Shown here: positions 47,327 through 58,005 of the stretch, one piece after another
Position numbering within the stretch: the stretch's first letter is position 1
Layout: the number at the start of each line of letters is the position of its first letter
Source of the DNA: Amphiura filiformis
Taxonomy: Eukaryota; Echinodermata; Ophiuroidea; Amphilepidida; Amphiuridae
DNA: 64,000 nucleotides
Direction of reading: 5' to 3'
Assembly (NCBI RefSeq): GCF_039555335.1
Contig: NC_092629.1
Location: 310,001 to 374,000, forward strand
The notes under the pieces: model-generated
Seen by the model: only the letters and a program-made list of their open reading frames with translations
The model's database searches: none
What the model was told of the DNA's origin: nothing
Program-made: the position numbers and the translations under genes

Positions 47327-50300
47327 TCTCTACGCTTAAAGGAAGACATGAAGGACATCAGCCATACCGTAGTCCAACAGCTTAAAGAACACACCCAGAA
47401 AGTGCCTGATTCAGTACCTCTACGCTTAAAGGAAGACATGAAGGACATCAGCCATACCGTAGACCAACAGTTTAAAGAACGCACCCAGAAAGTGTCTGAT
47501 TCAGTACCTCTACGCTTAAAGGAAGACATGAAGGACATCAGCCATACCGTACACCAACAGCTTAAAGAACACACCCAGAAAGTGTCTGATTCAGTACCTC
47601 TACGCTTAAAGGAAGACAAGAAGGACATCAACCATACTGTAGACCAACAGCTTAAAGAACACACCCAGAAAGTGTCTGATTCAGTACCTCTACGCTTAAA
47701 GGAAGACATGAAGGACATCAGCCATACCGTAGACCAACAGTTTAAAGAACGCACCCAGAAAGTGCCTGATTCAGTATCTCTACACGTAAAGGAAGACATG
47801 AAGGACATCAGCCATACTGTAGACCAACAGCTTAAAGAACGCACCCAGAAAGTGCCTGATTCAGTACCTCTACACGTAAAGGAAGACACGAAGGACATCA
47901 ACCATACTGTAGACCAACAGCTTAAAGAACGCACCCAGAAAGTGCCTGATTCAATATCTCTACACGTAAAGGAAGACATGAAGGACATCAGCCATACTGT
48001 AGACCAACAGTTTAAAGAACGCACCCAGAAAGTGTCTGATTCAGTACCTCTACGCTTAAAGGAAGACACGAAGGACATCAGCCATACTGTAGACCAACAG
48101 CTTAAAGAACACACCCAGAAAGTGCCTGATTCAGTACCTCTACACGTAAAGGAAGACATGAAGGACATCAGCCATGCCGTAGACCAACAGCTTAAAGAAC
48201 ACACCCAGAAAGTGTCTGATTCAGTACCTCTACGCTTAAAGGAAGACATGAAGGTCATCAGCCATACCGTAGTCCAACAGCTTAAAGAACGCACCCAGAA
48301 AGTGCCTGATTCAGTATCTCTACGCGGAAAGGAAGACATGAAGGACATCAGCCATACCGTAGTCCAACAGTTTAAAGAACACACCCAGAAAGTGTCTGAT
48401 TCAGTATCTCTACGCGGAAAGGAAGACATGAAGGACATCAGCCATACCGTAGTCCAACAGCTTAAAGAACGCACCCAGAAAGTTCCCGATTCAGTACCTC
48501 TACGCTTAAAGGAAGACATGAAGGACATCAGCCATACCGTAAACCAACAGCTCAGAGAACACACCCAGAAAGTGTCTGATTCAGTATCTCTACGCGGAAA
48601 GGAAGACATGAAGGACATCAGCCATGCCGTAGTCCAACAGTTTAAAGGACGCACCCAGAAAGTGCCTGATTCAGTACCTCTACGCTTAAAGGAAGACATG
48701 AAGGACATCAGCCATACCGTAAACCAACAGCTTAAAGAACGCACCCAGAAAGTGTCTGATTCAGTATCTCTACGCGGAAAGGAAGACATGAAGGACATCA
48801 GCCATGCCGTAGACCAACAGCTTAAAGAACGCACCCAGAAAGTGTCTGATTCAGTACCTCTACGCTTAAAGGAAGACATGAAGGACATCAGCCATACCGT
48901 AAACCAACAGCTTAAAGAACGCACCCAGAAAGTGTCTGATTCAGTATCTCTACGCGGAAAGGAAGACATGAAGGACATCAGCCATGCCGTAGACCAACAG
49001 CTTAAAGAACGCACCCAGAAAGTGTCTGATTCAGTATCTCTACGCGGAAAGGAAGATACGAAGGACATCAGCCATACCGTAGACCAACAGCTTAAAGAAC
49101 ACACCCAGAAAGTGTCTGATTCAGTACCTCTACGCATAAAGGAAGACATGAAGGACATCAGCCATACCGTAAACCAACAGCTTAAAGAACACACCCAGAA
49201 AGTGTCTGATTCAGTATCTCTACGCATAAAGGAAGACATGAAGGACATCAGCCATACCGTAGACCAACAGCTTAAAGAACACACCCAGAAAGTGCCTGAT
49301 TCAGTATCTCTACACGTAAAGGAAGACATGAAGGACATCAGCCATACCGTACACCAACAGCTTAAAGAACACACCCAGAAAGTGCCTGATTCAGTACCTC
49401 TACGCTTAAAGGGAGACATGAAGGACATCAGCCATACCGTAGACCAATAGCTTAAAGAACACACCCAGAAAGTGCCTGATTCAGTACCTCTACGCTTAAA
49501 GGAAGACACGAAGGACATCAACCATACCGTAAACCAACAGCTCAGAGAACACACCCAGAAAGTGCCTGATTCAGTATCTCTACACGTAAAGGAAGACATG
49601 AAGGACATCAGCCATACTGTAGACCAACAGCTTAAAGAACGCACCCAGAAAGTGTCTGATTCAGTACCTCTACGCTTAAAGGAAGACACGAAGGACATCA
49701 ACCATACTGTAGACCAACAGCTTAAAGAACGCACCCAGAAAGTGCCTGATTCAGTATCTCTACACGTAAAGAAAGACATGAAGGACATCAGCCATACTGT
49801 AGACCAACAGCTTAAAGAACGCACCCAGAAAGTGCCTGATTCAATATCTCTACACGTAAAGGAAGACATGAAGGACATCAGCCATGCCGTAGTCCAACAG
49901 CTTAAAGAACACACCCAGAAAGTGCCTGATTCAGTACCTCTACGCTTAAAGGAAGACATGAAGGACATCAACCATACTGTAGACCAACAGCTTAAAGAAC
50001 GCACCCAGAAAGTGTCTGATTCAGTACCTCTACGCTTAAAGAAAGACATGAAGGACATCAGCCATACCGTAGACCAACAGCTCAAAGAACACACCCAGAA
50101 AGTGCCTGATTCAATATCTCTACACGTAAAGGAAGACATGAAGGACATCAGCCATACCGTAGACCAACAGCTTAAAGAACGCACCCAGAAAGTGTCTGAT
50201 TCAGTACCTCTACGCTTAAAGGAAGACACGAAGGACATCAACCATACTGTAGACCAACAGCTTAAAGAACGCACCCAGAAAGTGCCTGATTCAGTATCTC

Positions 50301-50670
50301 TACACGTAAAGGAAGACATGAAGGACATCAGCCATACTGTAGACCAACAGCTTAAAGAACGCACCCAGAAAGTGCCTGATTCAATATCTCTACACGTAAA
50401 GGAAGACATGAAGGACATCAGCCATGTCGTAGACCAATAGTTTAAAGAACACACCCAGAAAGTGCCCGATTCAGTATCTCTACACGTAAAGGAAGACATG
50501 AAGGACATCAGCCATACCGTAGACCAACAGCTCAGAGAACACACCCAGAAAGTGCCTTGTTCAGTAGCTCTATGCATAAAAGACACGAAGGACATCAGCC
50601 ATGTCGTAGACCAATAGTTTAAAGAACACACCCAAAAAGTGTCTGATTCAGTATCTCTTAATGTAAAATT

Positions 50671-51483
50671 TGTGTTCTAGTGATTGCAATGATCTTGCAG
50701 AACACAATGTTCTCGAGTTGAAAAGAATATTAAATGCTATTGTTGTTGTAATATTAAACATGTTGAAGAAAAACAAAAACGCTTGCTTGTGTCATCATTT
50801 AGTGTTGTCAATGCGTGTAAATTAAAATTATTATTAATATAAATATGGGTCCCCTCACGTAATAATAACGTTCAACGATTCCAAAAACGTCATGCAGCAA
50901 TCCCACGTTTCACGCTAAATTTAGACAAGGATTGCCTATATATAAAGATTGATTAGTGTTTTGTTAGGTGACAAAAATAGCAAGTGGGATTTCTTTCACT
51001 TTACCTTGTTATTGCAGCTTAAACCGGACAGAACCCTTCCCTAACAGTTATTACTAAATATTTCATCATTTTGGGTAAAAAAATAAGGAACATAGTGACG
51101 GAAATCGTACATTATGGCTTTAACCGATCAAATGCGGCAGTGGTTCTCAGGGGACGGGTTGATAAAATCATGATCACTTTTCAAATAAACAATAACCATG
51201 TTATGTCTAAGTGAATACATGTACATACAATTCCACTCCTGAACCATAAGACTATATAATAAAGGTCAAAATAAGGCAAACATTTCTTCAATTTGTTCTT
51301 TTTATTTCTATAAAACCATCAAAGTTGTGCAATATATAACCAGACTAATTGTTACGTTTAATCAACTCGCAATCGGCGGGAATTGTTAGGCTTTTACCAC
51401 TACACCCACACTAAGAGTGCCATATGTAGCTGACTTGTCTGGTCTATATTTTTTGTGTTAAAGAAAGTAGACAATAGCATTAA
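50671..51483. other. No gene seen
   Basis: Unique-looking AT-rich DNA right of the satellite. I see no exon, RNA or repeat border. Confidence 0.4.
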
Positions 51484-51669
51484 GCCACTTGCAGTTCATA
51501 CATTATGCACTATATGCGGGGAGAGCCTCGAACTGGCAGCATACATGAAAGGAAGAATTACGTAACCTTACACAGAATGTTTATGACTGGTTCAATTCCC
51601 ATTCATGTATGCTGCCAGTTCGAGGCTCTCCCCGCACATAGTGCATAATGGCGGAACCGTGCAAGTGGC
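51484..51669. mobile_element. Long hairpin element
   Basis: Arms 51501-51550 and about 51602-51650 are reverse complements with essentially one mismatch. They contain GGGGAGAGCCTCGAACTGGC and its complement, separated by a loop of about 50 bp. Outer GCCACTTGC/GCAAGTGGC pairs extend the palindrome. It is probably a small foldback element, and a transcript would form a near-perfect ~47-bp hairpin. Confidence 0.85.
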
Positions 51670-51954
51670 GAATAGGACTCAAATCAACAATTTGTGATGT
51701 TTCTTGCGAGATGTCACAAACAATTTTTGCAATAAAATATATTGATATTATAATCCGCAATGTTGTAAGGCTTGCCGATTACGAGTTGATCTAACTATAG
51801 TGCTTTTGAGTCTCATTCCAACCAAAAATAACAAAACTAAACTTTTAAGTGTGTCTGATAGAACCAAATAGCCCGAGGAAAGGAAGTTAAAACTTCTTGT
51901 CCTCGATATCTTCAAATCTGTTTCTCACTTCTCTTTCCATCAGAATCAAGCATC

Positions 51955-52300
51955 CCACTCCCAGTAAACACAAAAATGGTACAAAATATTTTAATACTGT
52001 TTTAATTGTCAGGTTATATATATAGGTCAGGAAAAAAACATTTTTAACACGTTTTACATGAACAAACACTACAAGAACATTTTTTTAAATGTTGCTGAAA
52101 TGTTAGTGTAAAATATGTTAGTGTAAAATACGTTGGGGTAAACATTTTTGCCAAAATAATTTTAGCACTTAATAACATTATGAGAGAATGTATTACACCA
52201 CCTTTTCTGAATGTTATTAAAACATTTTATACATATATTTTTATGTACCCTTTATATAACCCGACGATTTTCTGTAAAATGTTTTGTGTTTCCTGGTATG
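51955..52300. mobile_element. CCCAGCAAACACA-type MITE, diverged copy
   Basis: Starts CCCAGTAAACACAAAAATGG and ends TTTTGTGTTTCCTGG, with internal TATATAACCCGACGATTTT. It is the same family as 13729-14161. Confidence 0.65.
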
Positions 52301-52867
52301 TTTACATACTTCTTTTGCCTGCTTGAGCATTTTGTTTGAATCGTGAACAAGTAATTGTTCAAAATTCAATTATTGTGTTCCCAAGTGGGTATTTTTTTCA
52401 TTTTGGGATTCAGATATAAATACATGACCAATTTGGATTCACACACATTTACACCCATAATATACAATTTCAACGCATGTAAACTGGATAACGCCAAAGC
52501 TTAAAATAGGCACTGGTTTACAGGAAACAATTATGAAGACAGTAGTACCCATGGGGTTAAAAGCCAAATCAATATGTGATCAAAATTGGTCCAATTCTTA
52601 TCACCTAATTTTTTGGTTTTGGTGCCATCTTTTCTTTATATTTTCATTAGCATTCAAAAGGAGATGATCCCTCATACTATCAAAGCTCATGCACATGTTC
52701 ACCTGTATGTCATCTTGCGGGCTTGCAGGGCCCATGTAATTTTGCCACAAGGTCAGTATGATGGCCTCAATGTCCTGGCTCAATGTTCACTTAAGCACCA
52801 ATTCATGGCACACTTGTTTTGTTGGATTGTAAAGTCCAATCCCGACTCCACTTCGCAGAGCGATGCA
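52301..52867. other. No gene seen
   Basis: AT-rich DNA. The open frames on both strands around 52590-52870 have no recognisable similarity. Confidence 0.35.
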
Positions 52868-52975
52868 ATGCTGTGATGCTTTTCAAACATCGCAGCATCG
52901 CGCGAAGAAATTAAAATTAAAATGTACATTTTAATTTCATCAGGCGATATTGCGATGTTTGAAAAGCATGCGAGG
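52868..52975. mobile_element. Palindromic sequence
   Basis: Arms GATGCTTTTCAAACATCGCA and TGCGATGTTTGAAAAGCATG with inner AAATTAAAATTAAAATGT/ACATTTTAATTT meet near 52925. The total length is about 108 bp. Confidence 0.75.
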
Positions 52976-53439
52976 TCTGCATCTCCTTTTAAGGTCATTC
53001 TACCGACCTTGATTTCCAGCAGTCAATCACAAGCGTGCACGGCTGCGACATCGCAGCGCGATGCGAAAAAGTTGAACATTTTCCAATTCCATCTCGAACA
53101 AAATTTCCAACGCGCGATGAAACCACAGTTAAATCCAAAAATTTAAAATTTAAGTTTGAACCCGTGAAAATTGATGAGGGCTGGACGATTTCACAACCCG
53201 ACACTTGAATATTTTGCAAAATGGTTTTGATCATAATGTTGATGGCTTTGATTTAAAACAATTGTGGTGCATTTTGATTGGTTACTCAGATGATTACATC
53301 ATGTCATTAGCCAATCAGTGCCACTATAAGAAAAGGCAATAGTGCTTTAGTAATTGGCAATAAATTTTGATCAACATTTTAACTCAGTTTGCTTGGTCGC
53401 TTGACATAAAATAAAATGACCATTAAGCGACAAAAACCA

Positions 53440-53587
53440 ACCCTGTTCTACGGGCGGACTGACGTTTCAAGTGGAGTCAGACTGTCAGGGTTTGTTTTTA
53501 CATTTTTTTACATGCATACAGCAAGTTTTTTTTTAAATACAGTCTGAAAAATGTAAAATCTGGGTCGGTCAGGCCCGTAGAAGAGGA
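53440..53587. mobile_element. Short inverted-repeat element
   Basis: Ends TTCTACGGGCGGACTGAC and TCGGTCAGGCCCGTAGAA are imperfect inverted repeats about 145 bp apart. The interior has TCAGACTGTCAGG and a T-rich tract. Confidence 0.6.
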
Positions 53588-53686
53588 TAATTTTTTGTCA
53601 CCTTAAACCCCAAAACAGAACCTATTGCACAAACTAAAATGTTACATACTACAAGGGTTTGGTTACAAAAGATTATAATACTTAAC

Positions 53687-53890
53687 CCCATGAGAACTAC
53701 CTGCCGATTGGCCAGAAAGAAATTCTCATTATCAATTGGACCAATCAGCAACATTGTTAGAATAATTTCACCAGAGAAAAAATTGGGGTGAATTATTTGC
53801 AAAGCTCCATTCTGATTGGTGATTAAAGTGAAGATATCATGTAGTTGACCAACCAGAGGCAATGTTAAATCGGCAGGTAGTGCTCAGGGG
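53687..53890. mobile_element. ~200-bp MITE
   Basis: Ends CCCATGAGAACTACCTGCCG and CGGCAGGTAGTGCTCAGGG are inverted repeats with a few mismatches. The interior includes a GATTGGCC/GGACCAATC pair. Confidence 0.75.
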
Positions 53891-54079
53891 CTTGAAATTT
53901 AGTTTCAAATAGGTATATCTTAAGCATTACATAGCACTTTACAAAAGATAAAATATCTCTTATTTAAATTAAATGATATCTATATAATATACAATAAAGT
54001 ACAGAATACTGTTTTCAGCAAAGAGGTAAGATCCAAGGAGTGACAACTTCAAATTGCCATGTGACTAACAGAAATGTAA

Positions 54080-54415
54080 ATGGTCTATTCCATGTAAAAT
54101 CCACACTCCCACTGTGGAAGGTTTTGGAAATATCTTCAGTTTCAGTTTTATTTCATCCATTCAAATATAAACATAATACAGAAAAATAATTTCCACAAGG
54201 AGAGTATGAATTTCTCATGGAATGAACACATTAGGCAGCTCATTTGCATTTCACACACCCTTTGAGAAAGATTCAACCTGGATCATTCACTGAGGGAGGG
54301 TGAGTTTCAAATGGAGCTGCCTAATGTGTTAATTCCATTTGAAATTCATACTCCCTATGTGGAAGATATTTCCAAAATCTTCCACAGGGATAGTGTGGAG
54401 TTTTATTTTTAAAAA
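54080..54415. mobile_element. Foldback element with nested arms
   Basis: Outer arms CCACACTCCCACTGTGGAAG (54101) and CTTCCACAGGGATAGTGTGG (54378-54397) pair. Inner arms GAACACATTAGGCAGCTCAT and AGCTGCCTAATGTGTTAATT (54311-54330) also pair. No coding capacity. Confidence 0.8.
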
Positions 54416-54721
54416 AGCGCAGTGATTTATAGTGTGCTGGGCACAGGCACAACGCCTAGACGATGATCCACAAGCCTCAGCACACTTTACAGGTTGTCGC
54501 TGACCACTACGGCCCCACATCATACCATAAACCATTAAACAACAATTCAGGGACTTTGTTGCTTCAAGAGCGCACACCCTAGACATTCCACAAATAACCT
54601 TCGCAACCAGGATCAGCTCCCCAGGTTTCGTACGGGTTACAACGAGACAAATTAGCAGTAAATTCCTTGTCCAGGGGAATTTCAAGCTAACTCAATTTTT
54701 TCACATGAGCATACTGGGCAC

Positions 54722-54793
54722 CACCAGGGTTCGAACTCGCAACCTCTCACACCATAGTCGAATGCCTTAAAGATTGAGCAAACTTGACCGCTT
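54722..54793 (-). repeat. tRNA-derived SINE head (minus strand)
   Basis: On the minus strand the order is TTTGCTCAATCTTTAAGGC (A-box-like), CATTCGACTATGGTGTGAGA, then GAGTTCGAACCCTGG (an exact B-box, GAGTTCGAACC). The downstream body toward 54420 would be the non-tRNA part. Secondary-structure pairing is poor, so it is not a working tRNA. Confidence 0.7.
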
Positions 54794-54839
54794 TAAATGG
54801 AATAGCCCAATCCACCATTTTGGTTTGGCAATTTTGTTT

Positions 54840-54900
54840 TAAACATGTTCAGGGGCCACAAGCACAGAGGAGGTTTTCCTGCCCAACGACAATGTGTTAT
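54840..54900. mobile_element. TTGTTGGGCAGGAAAA MITE, single arm
   Basis: AACATGTTCAGGGGCCACAA followed by GGTTTTCCTGCCCAACGACA matches the right arm of the intronic copies. The other arm is absent. Confidence 0.65.
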
Positions 54901-54959
54901 CAGCACAACATAAACAAGCACAGAGTTTAAATCAAAGTTGATAGTACTAAAATAATCCG

Positions 54960-55110
54960 GACAGGAGGTACAGTAAAAGTGGAAATTTTCGCGATACATT
55001 AATTTTCGCACACAACACAGATACAGTGAAAATAATCATGCGAATATGTTCTTTTAATGTATAGGTCTTTGTTAGAAAACTCGAAATCACAAAATTATAG
55101 TAGGTTCAGT
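54960..55110. mobile_element. TACAGTAAAAGTGGAAATTTTCG repeat family, copy 1 (partial)
   Basis: Shares TACAGTAAAAGTGGAAATTT, AATATGTTCTTTTAATGTAT and AGGTCTTTGTTAGAAAACTC with 62010-62205. Only part of the element is recognisable here. Confidence 0.65.
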
Positions 55111-56183
55111 CTAGATAAACATACTCTTATATTTGCCTTATCAATAGAGGTGAGAATCCGGTTGTGAATGCCCAACCACAAATCCACAAGCACCCCCCCC
55201 CCTGGAGGCTCTTGCCAATTAACAGTTCCCATTTGACATACAAGGCAATAGTTAACTGTGCAGAGCATACCTGCCTTCCCATGCAAAGAGCTAGCAATCG
55301 CTAGTCCTAGCAACTACTCTAGAGGGGGGCGTCTCACTTGTCATGAGACAGAGTTGGTTTTCTTTGGATCTTATCTCTTTGGTTTTCCCAAGATATCAGT
55401 GGATATTATTTTGTTAAAAGAAATACAATAAATGCAATTAGTTATATTTTGGTATTGAATGTTTCCTACTTCAAAATAATATACGTACAAGCCAATTCAG
55501 AATGAATGAGGACAGTGGCAGCGGAAGTATCACAATTTAGGAGGGACAAGCATATTTTGATCCACTTTCACTGCCAATTTGCATGCAAAGTATGAGAAAC
55601 GTTTAAATTTCAGGCTATTTTAGCCCAAAATGATCATGGACTTTGGTATTTAATGGCCTAGTGTGTGTGAAGCGCAACAAATTTTGCAATTTACCATACT
55701 TTGGCCCCAAACACAGCACTTATTACTTTATTTTTTCTTCTCGTATGGTTTTTAGGGGAAAAAAGTCCCTACATGGATACATTAAGGGGGGTGTGTCCCC
55801 CATCCCTACACCGCTTCCGCCACCAATGAATATTAAAAACTTAAACAGACCATCACAATAAAAAATCGGCGGGATGCTCACCCTACCCAAGCATCCCGCC
55901 AAAAACTGCTTTTGTTGCAAAACCCCCAAATATCAGTACTTTTTTTGATGATTTTTTTATATTTTCTCAAAATTGCTCAAGTGGATGTAAGGGGTTTTGC
56001 AACAAAGCTCTTCGTATGTAGAATAATATGTGCTTGATGGTGTGACAAATATTACTGCATGTCAACCCATTACAATTTTCATAATTAATGCAGAAACTTA
56101 ATGATATGGAAGGACTTAAAGGATAAATAAGTATAATATGGATGGATAATTATATATTCAGCTGCTAAAATAAAGTAACCTAC
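55111..56183. other. Intergenic DNA with small hairpins
   Basis: A C-run lies at about 55191. A hairpin GGCGGGATGCT/AGCATCCCGCC lies at 55868-55900, directly followed by TTTTGTTGCAAAACCCCC (about 55912), which pairs with GGGGTTTTGCAACAAAG (about 55992). No gene is seen. Confidence 0.5.
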
Positions 56184-57097
56184 AAGGGTTTTCTTTAACA
56201 CACAAATACCATGTATGTATGCGTTCACGCCTATGCGTACCCCTTGAAATCCAGAGTGCAAAGTCCAACATACAAAATCTTGAAGCCGTAGGCGCATTCA
56301 AATACACATCCTTGAAATCATACGCATTCAAATTTTCCATAAGTTGAAATTAATACCCGATATTTTCATTTGGGTGATGTGGGTCTACATTTGCCTTGAA
56401 GCATTGAATCATTTGAATGTCGCGAAAAAGACAAATTGCTAGAGTGGGGATATAAACATCTACCAAAATATCATTTCCCCCATTTATTATGTGATAATAC
56501 ATGTAACTCAAAATCTATGCATTTGTTTTGCAAATTTTGATGCCTCATTTGTGTTAATGAAAAAGACCCCCATTCAAAAGTTGCACCTAAACCCATTGAA
56601 AATGTTGCTTTTGTTGCTAGAATTCCTAGTCATCACTGGTCACCACATGTCATCCTTGACCAGTCATGTAGAGTATGTAATGGTACACTGACTTGAGAAG
56701 CTTTTCAGTGTAACTTTTTAAAATGCATCTTTTTCATTCAAAGAGTCACCATGGCTACAAACTTTGAGTTATCCAGACATTAACCTGGGTTTATTTTTGC
56801 TATTTCTGTTTTTTGATGCAAAGATTTCAAGTTTCACATTGTAACAAAGTGGGGTAATTACTTTTTTGGTTAAGTTACTAATAATAGTAGTTACTAATAA
56901 TTTTTTGATGAAGAAAATTTGCGGTCTCTGGAGTGCCCTGGCAAAAGAAAAGCAACAATGTAGTGAAATTGAGACACACAATTGTAAAAAATTACCCACT
57001 AGGCTATTTTTCATACTCTTTCAGAGGAAAAATTTACAATTGAAAGGGTACTAAAATTGAATATACCTCTTCAGCAAAATGCTTAAAGAAAACCCTG
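56184..57097. mobile_element. Non-autonomous hAT-type transposon, copy 2
   Basis: Same family as 6662-7739: left end AAGGGTTTTCTTTAACACAC, right end AAATGCTTAAAGAAAACCCTG (as two overlapping motifs), with shared internal AAAGTCCAA and CTTTCAGAGGAAAAATT segments. Flanks TAACCTAC and TTACCTAC make a one-mismatch 8-bp target duplication. No transposase. Confidence 0.75.
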
Positions 57098-57366
57098 TTA
57101 CCTACAACAATAAAAAAATATATATTGTGAACAAAAGGGACAAACCAAAAGTTTGATGACAACCTATCAACAAAAGTGCTTTCATTGTCTCCTTCCTCCT
57201 CCTTACCTGTTCAGGTTTACGAGAATCAAAATCCATCATAGTCACTGCACTTACTGTATGATACAATGAGAGAAGTTGATTCTCGCAACCGAATCTTACG
57301 AGAATCATTACAAGAATCTGTGATTCTCATCAAAATCTAGGCCCTCCTTGTAACATAAGTGTGAAG

Positions 57367-58005
57367 TATTCCAACCCAAAAAGGTCAACTGCACGATCAG
57401 AATTTTGGCGAGAATCCGAGAATCGATTATAGCAAAGATTCTCATAAACAGATTTGCATGAATCAAAGTTGATTCTTGCAAACTTTTGTATTGTACACAA
57501 AAGTTGATTTGCAAGAATCAAATGATTCCTGCTAATTTATTTTGCAGGAATCAAGACTGACTCTTGCACTGCAAAACAAAATTCTGACCCTGAACTTCCC
57601 AGCAACCACAAAATGCTTTACACAAAATGTTTTAAAGTCTGGTCATATAAAGGCTATAAAACATTTTAATAACATTCAGAAAAGTATTCCAACACCAAAA
57701 GGTCAACTTCACGATCAGAATTTTGGCGAAAATCCGAGAATCGATTCTAGCAAAGATTCTCAAACAGATTTGCATGAATCAAAGTTGATTCTAGCAAACT
57801 TTTGTATTGTACACAGAAGTTGATTTGCAAGAATCAAATGATTCCCGTAAATTTATTTTGCAAGAATCAAGATTGACTCTCGCACTGCAAAACCAAATTC
57901 TAAACCTGAACTTCCCAGCAACCACAAAATGTTTCACAGAAAATGTTTAAAAGTCGGGTCATAGGCCTATGAAGGGTATAAAACGTTTAAATAATATTCG
58001 GAAAA
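57367..58005. repeat. Tandem duplication of a ~318-bp segment
   Basis: 57367-57684 and 57685-58005 align throughout (ACGATCAGAATTTTGGCG, CAGATTTGCATGAATCAAAG, CTTTTGTATTGTACACA, CTGAACTTCCCAGCAACCAC). The unit includes the start of a CCCAGCAA-type MITE and many GATTCTTGCAA-like motifs. Confidence 0.85.

Larger units (their letters stand above)
40898..49450 (+). other. Open frame of 2,850 codons across the satellite (30-residue repeat)
   Basis: One reading frame is open for 8.55 kb. Each unit reads, in parts, LKEHTQKVPDSV, SLHVKEDMKDIS, HTVDQQ, with V/L/M/I every three or four residues (V, V, L/V, M, I, V, L), a pattern that would form an amphipathic helix. There is no signal peptide, intron signal or non-repeat domain at either end, and the frame starts at a Met only because a unit boundary follows a stop. 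Further open segments flank it (37876-40071, 39998-40876, 49472-50440). Copy-to-copy differences are mostly at codon positions 1 and 2, which argues against purifying selection on this protein. I treat it as a by-product of a 90-bp unit unless transcription is shown. Confidence 0.5.
37588..50660 (+). repeat. Giant 90-bp satellite array (~145 copies)
   Basis: About 13.07 kb of head-to-tail 90-bp units. Each has CACCCAGAAAGTG, CTGATTCAGTA, CTCTAC, GTAAAGGAAGACATGAAGGA, CATCAGCCATAC and GTAGACCAACAGCTTAAAGA or close variants. Most differences sit at about a dozen recurrent sites. Exceptions to the period are few: a 2-bp loss near 37870, a 3-bp loss near 38357, a 1-bp gain at 39954, a 24-bp partial duplication at 42188-42235 and a 3-bp loss near 50580. 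The array starts with the partial unit at 35578 and ends near 50660 where TAATGTAAAATT departs from the consensus. Confidence 0.97.

Noticed and set aside
39925..50631. 3,568-codon minus-strand open frame as a giant gene
   Set aside because: It is the antisense of the 90-bp satellite. It is Cys/Trp/Phe-rich with no domain, start context or splice structure, and open only because the unit is a multiple of three with no stop in that frame.
37588..50660. CRISPR-like direct repeat array
   Set aside because: Units are contiguous with no unique spacers and the DNA is from an animal genome.
54329..54685. 118-residue minus-strand protein
   Set aside because: Spans the body of a tRNA-derived SINE and part of a foldback element; no recognisable domain.
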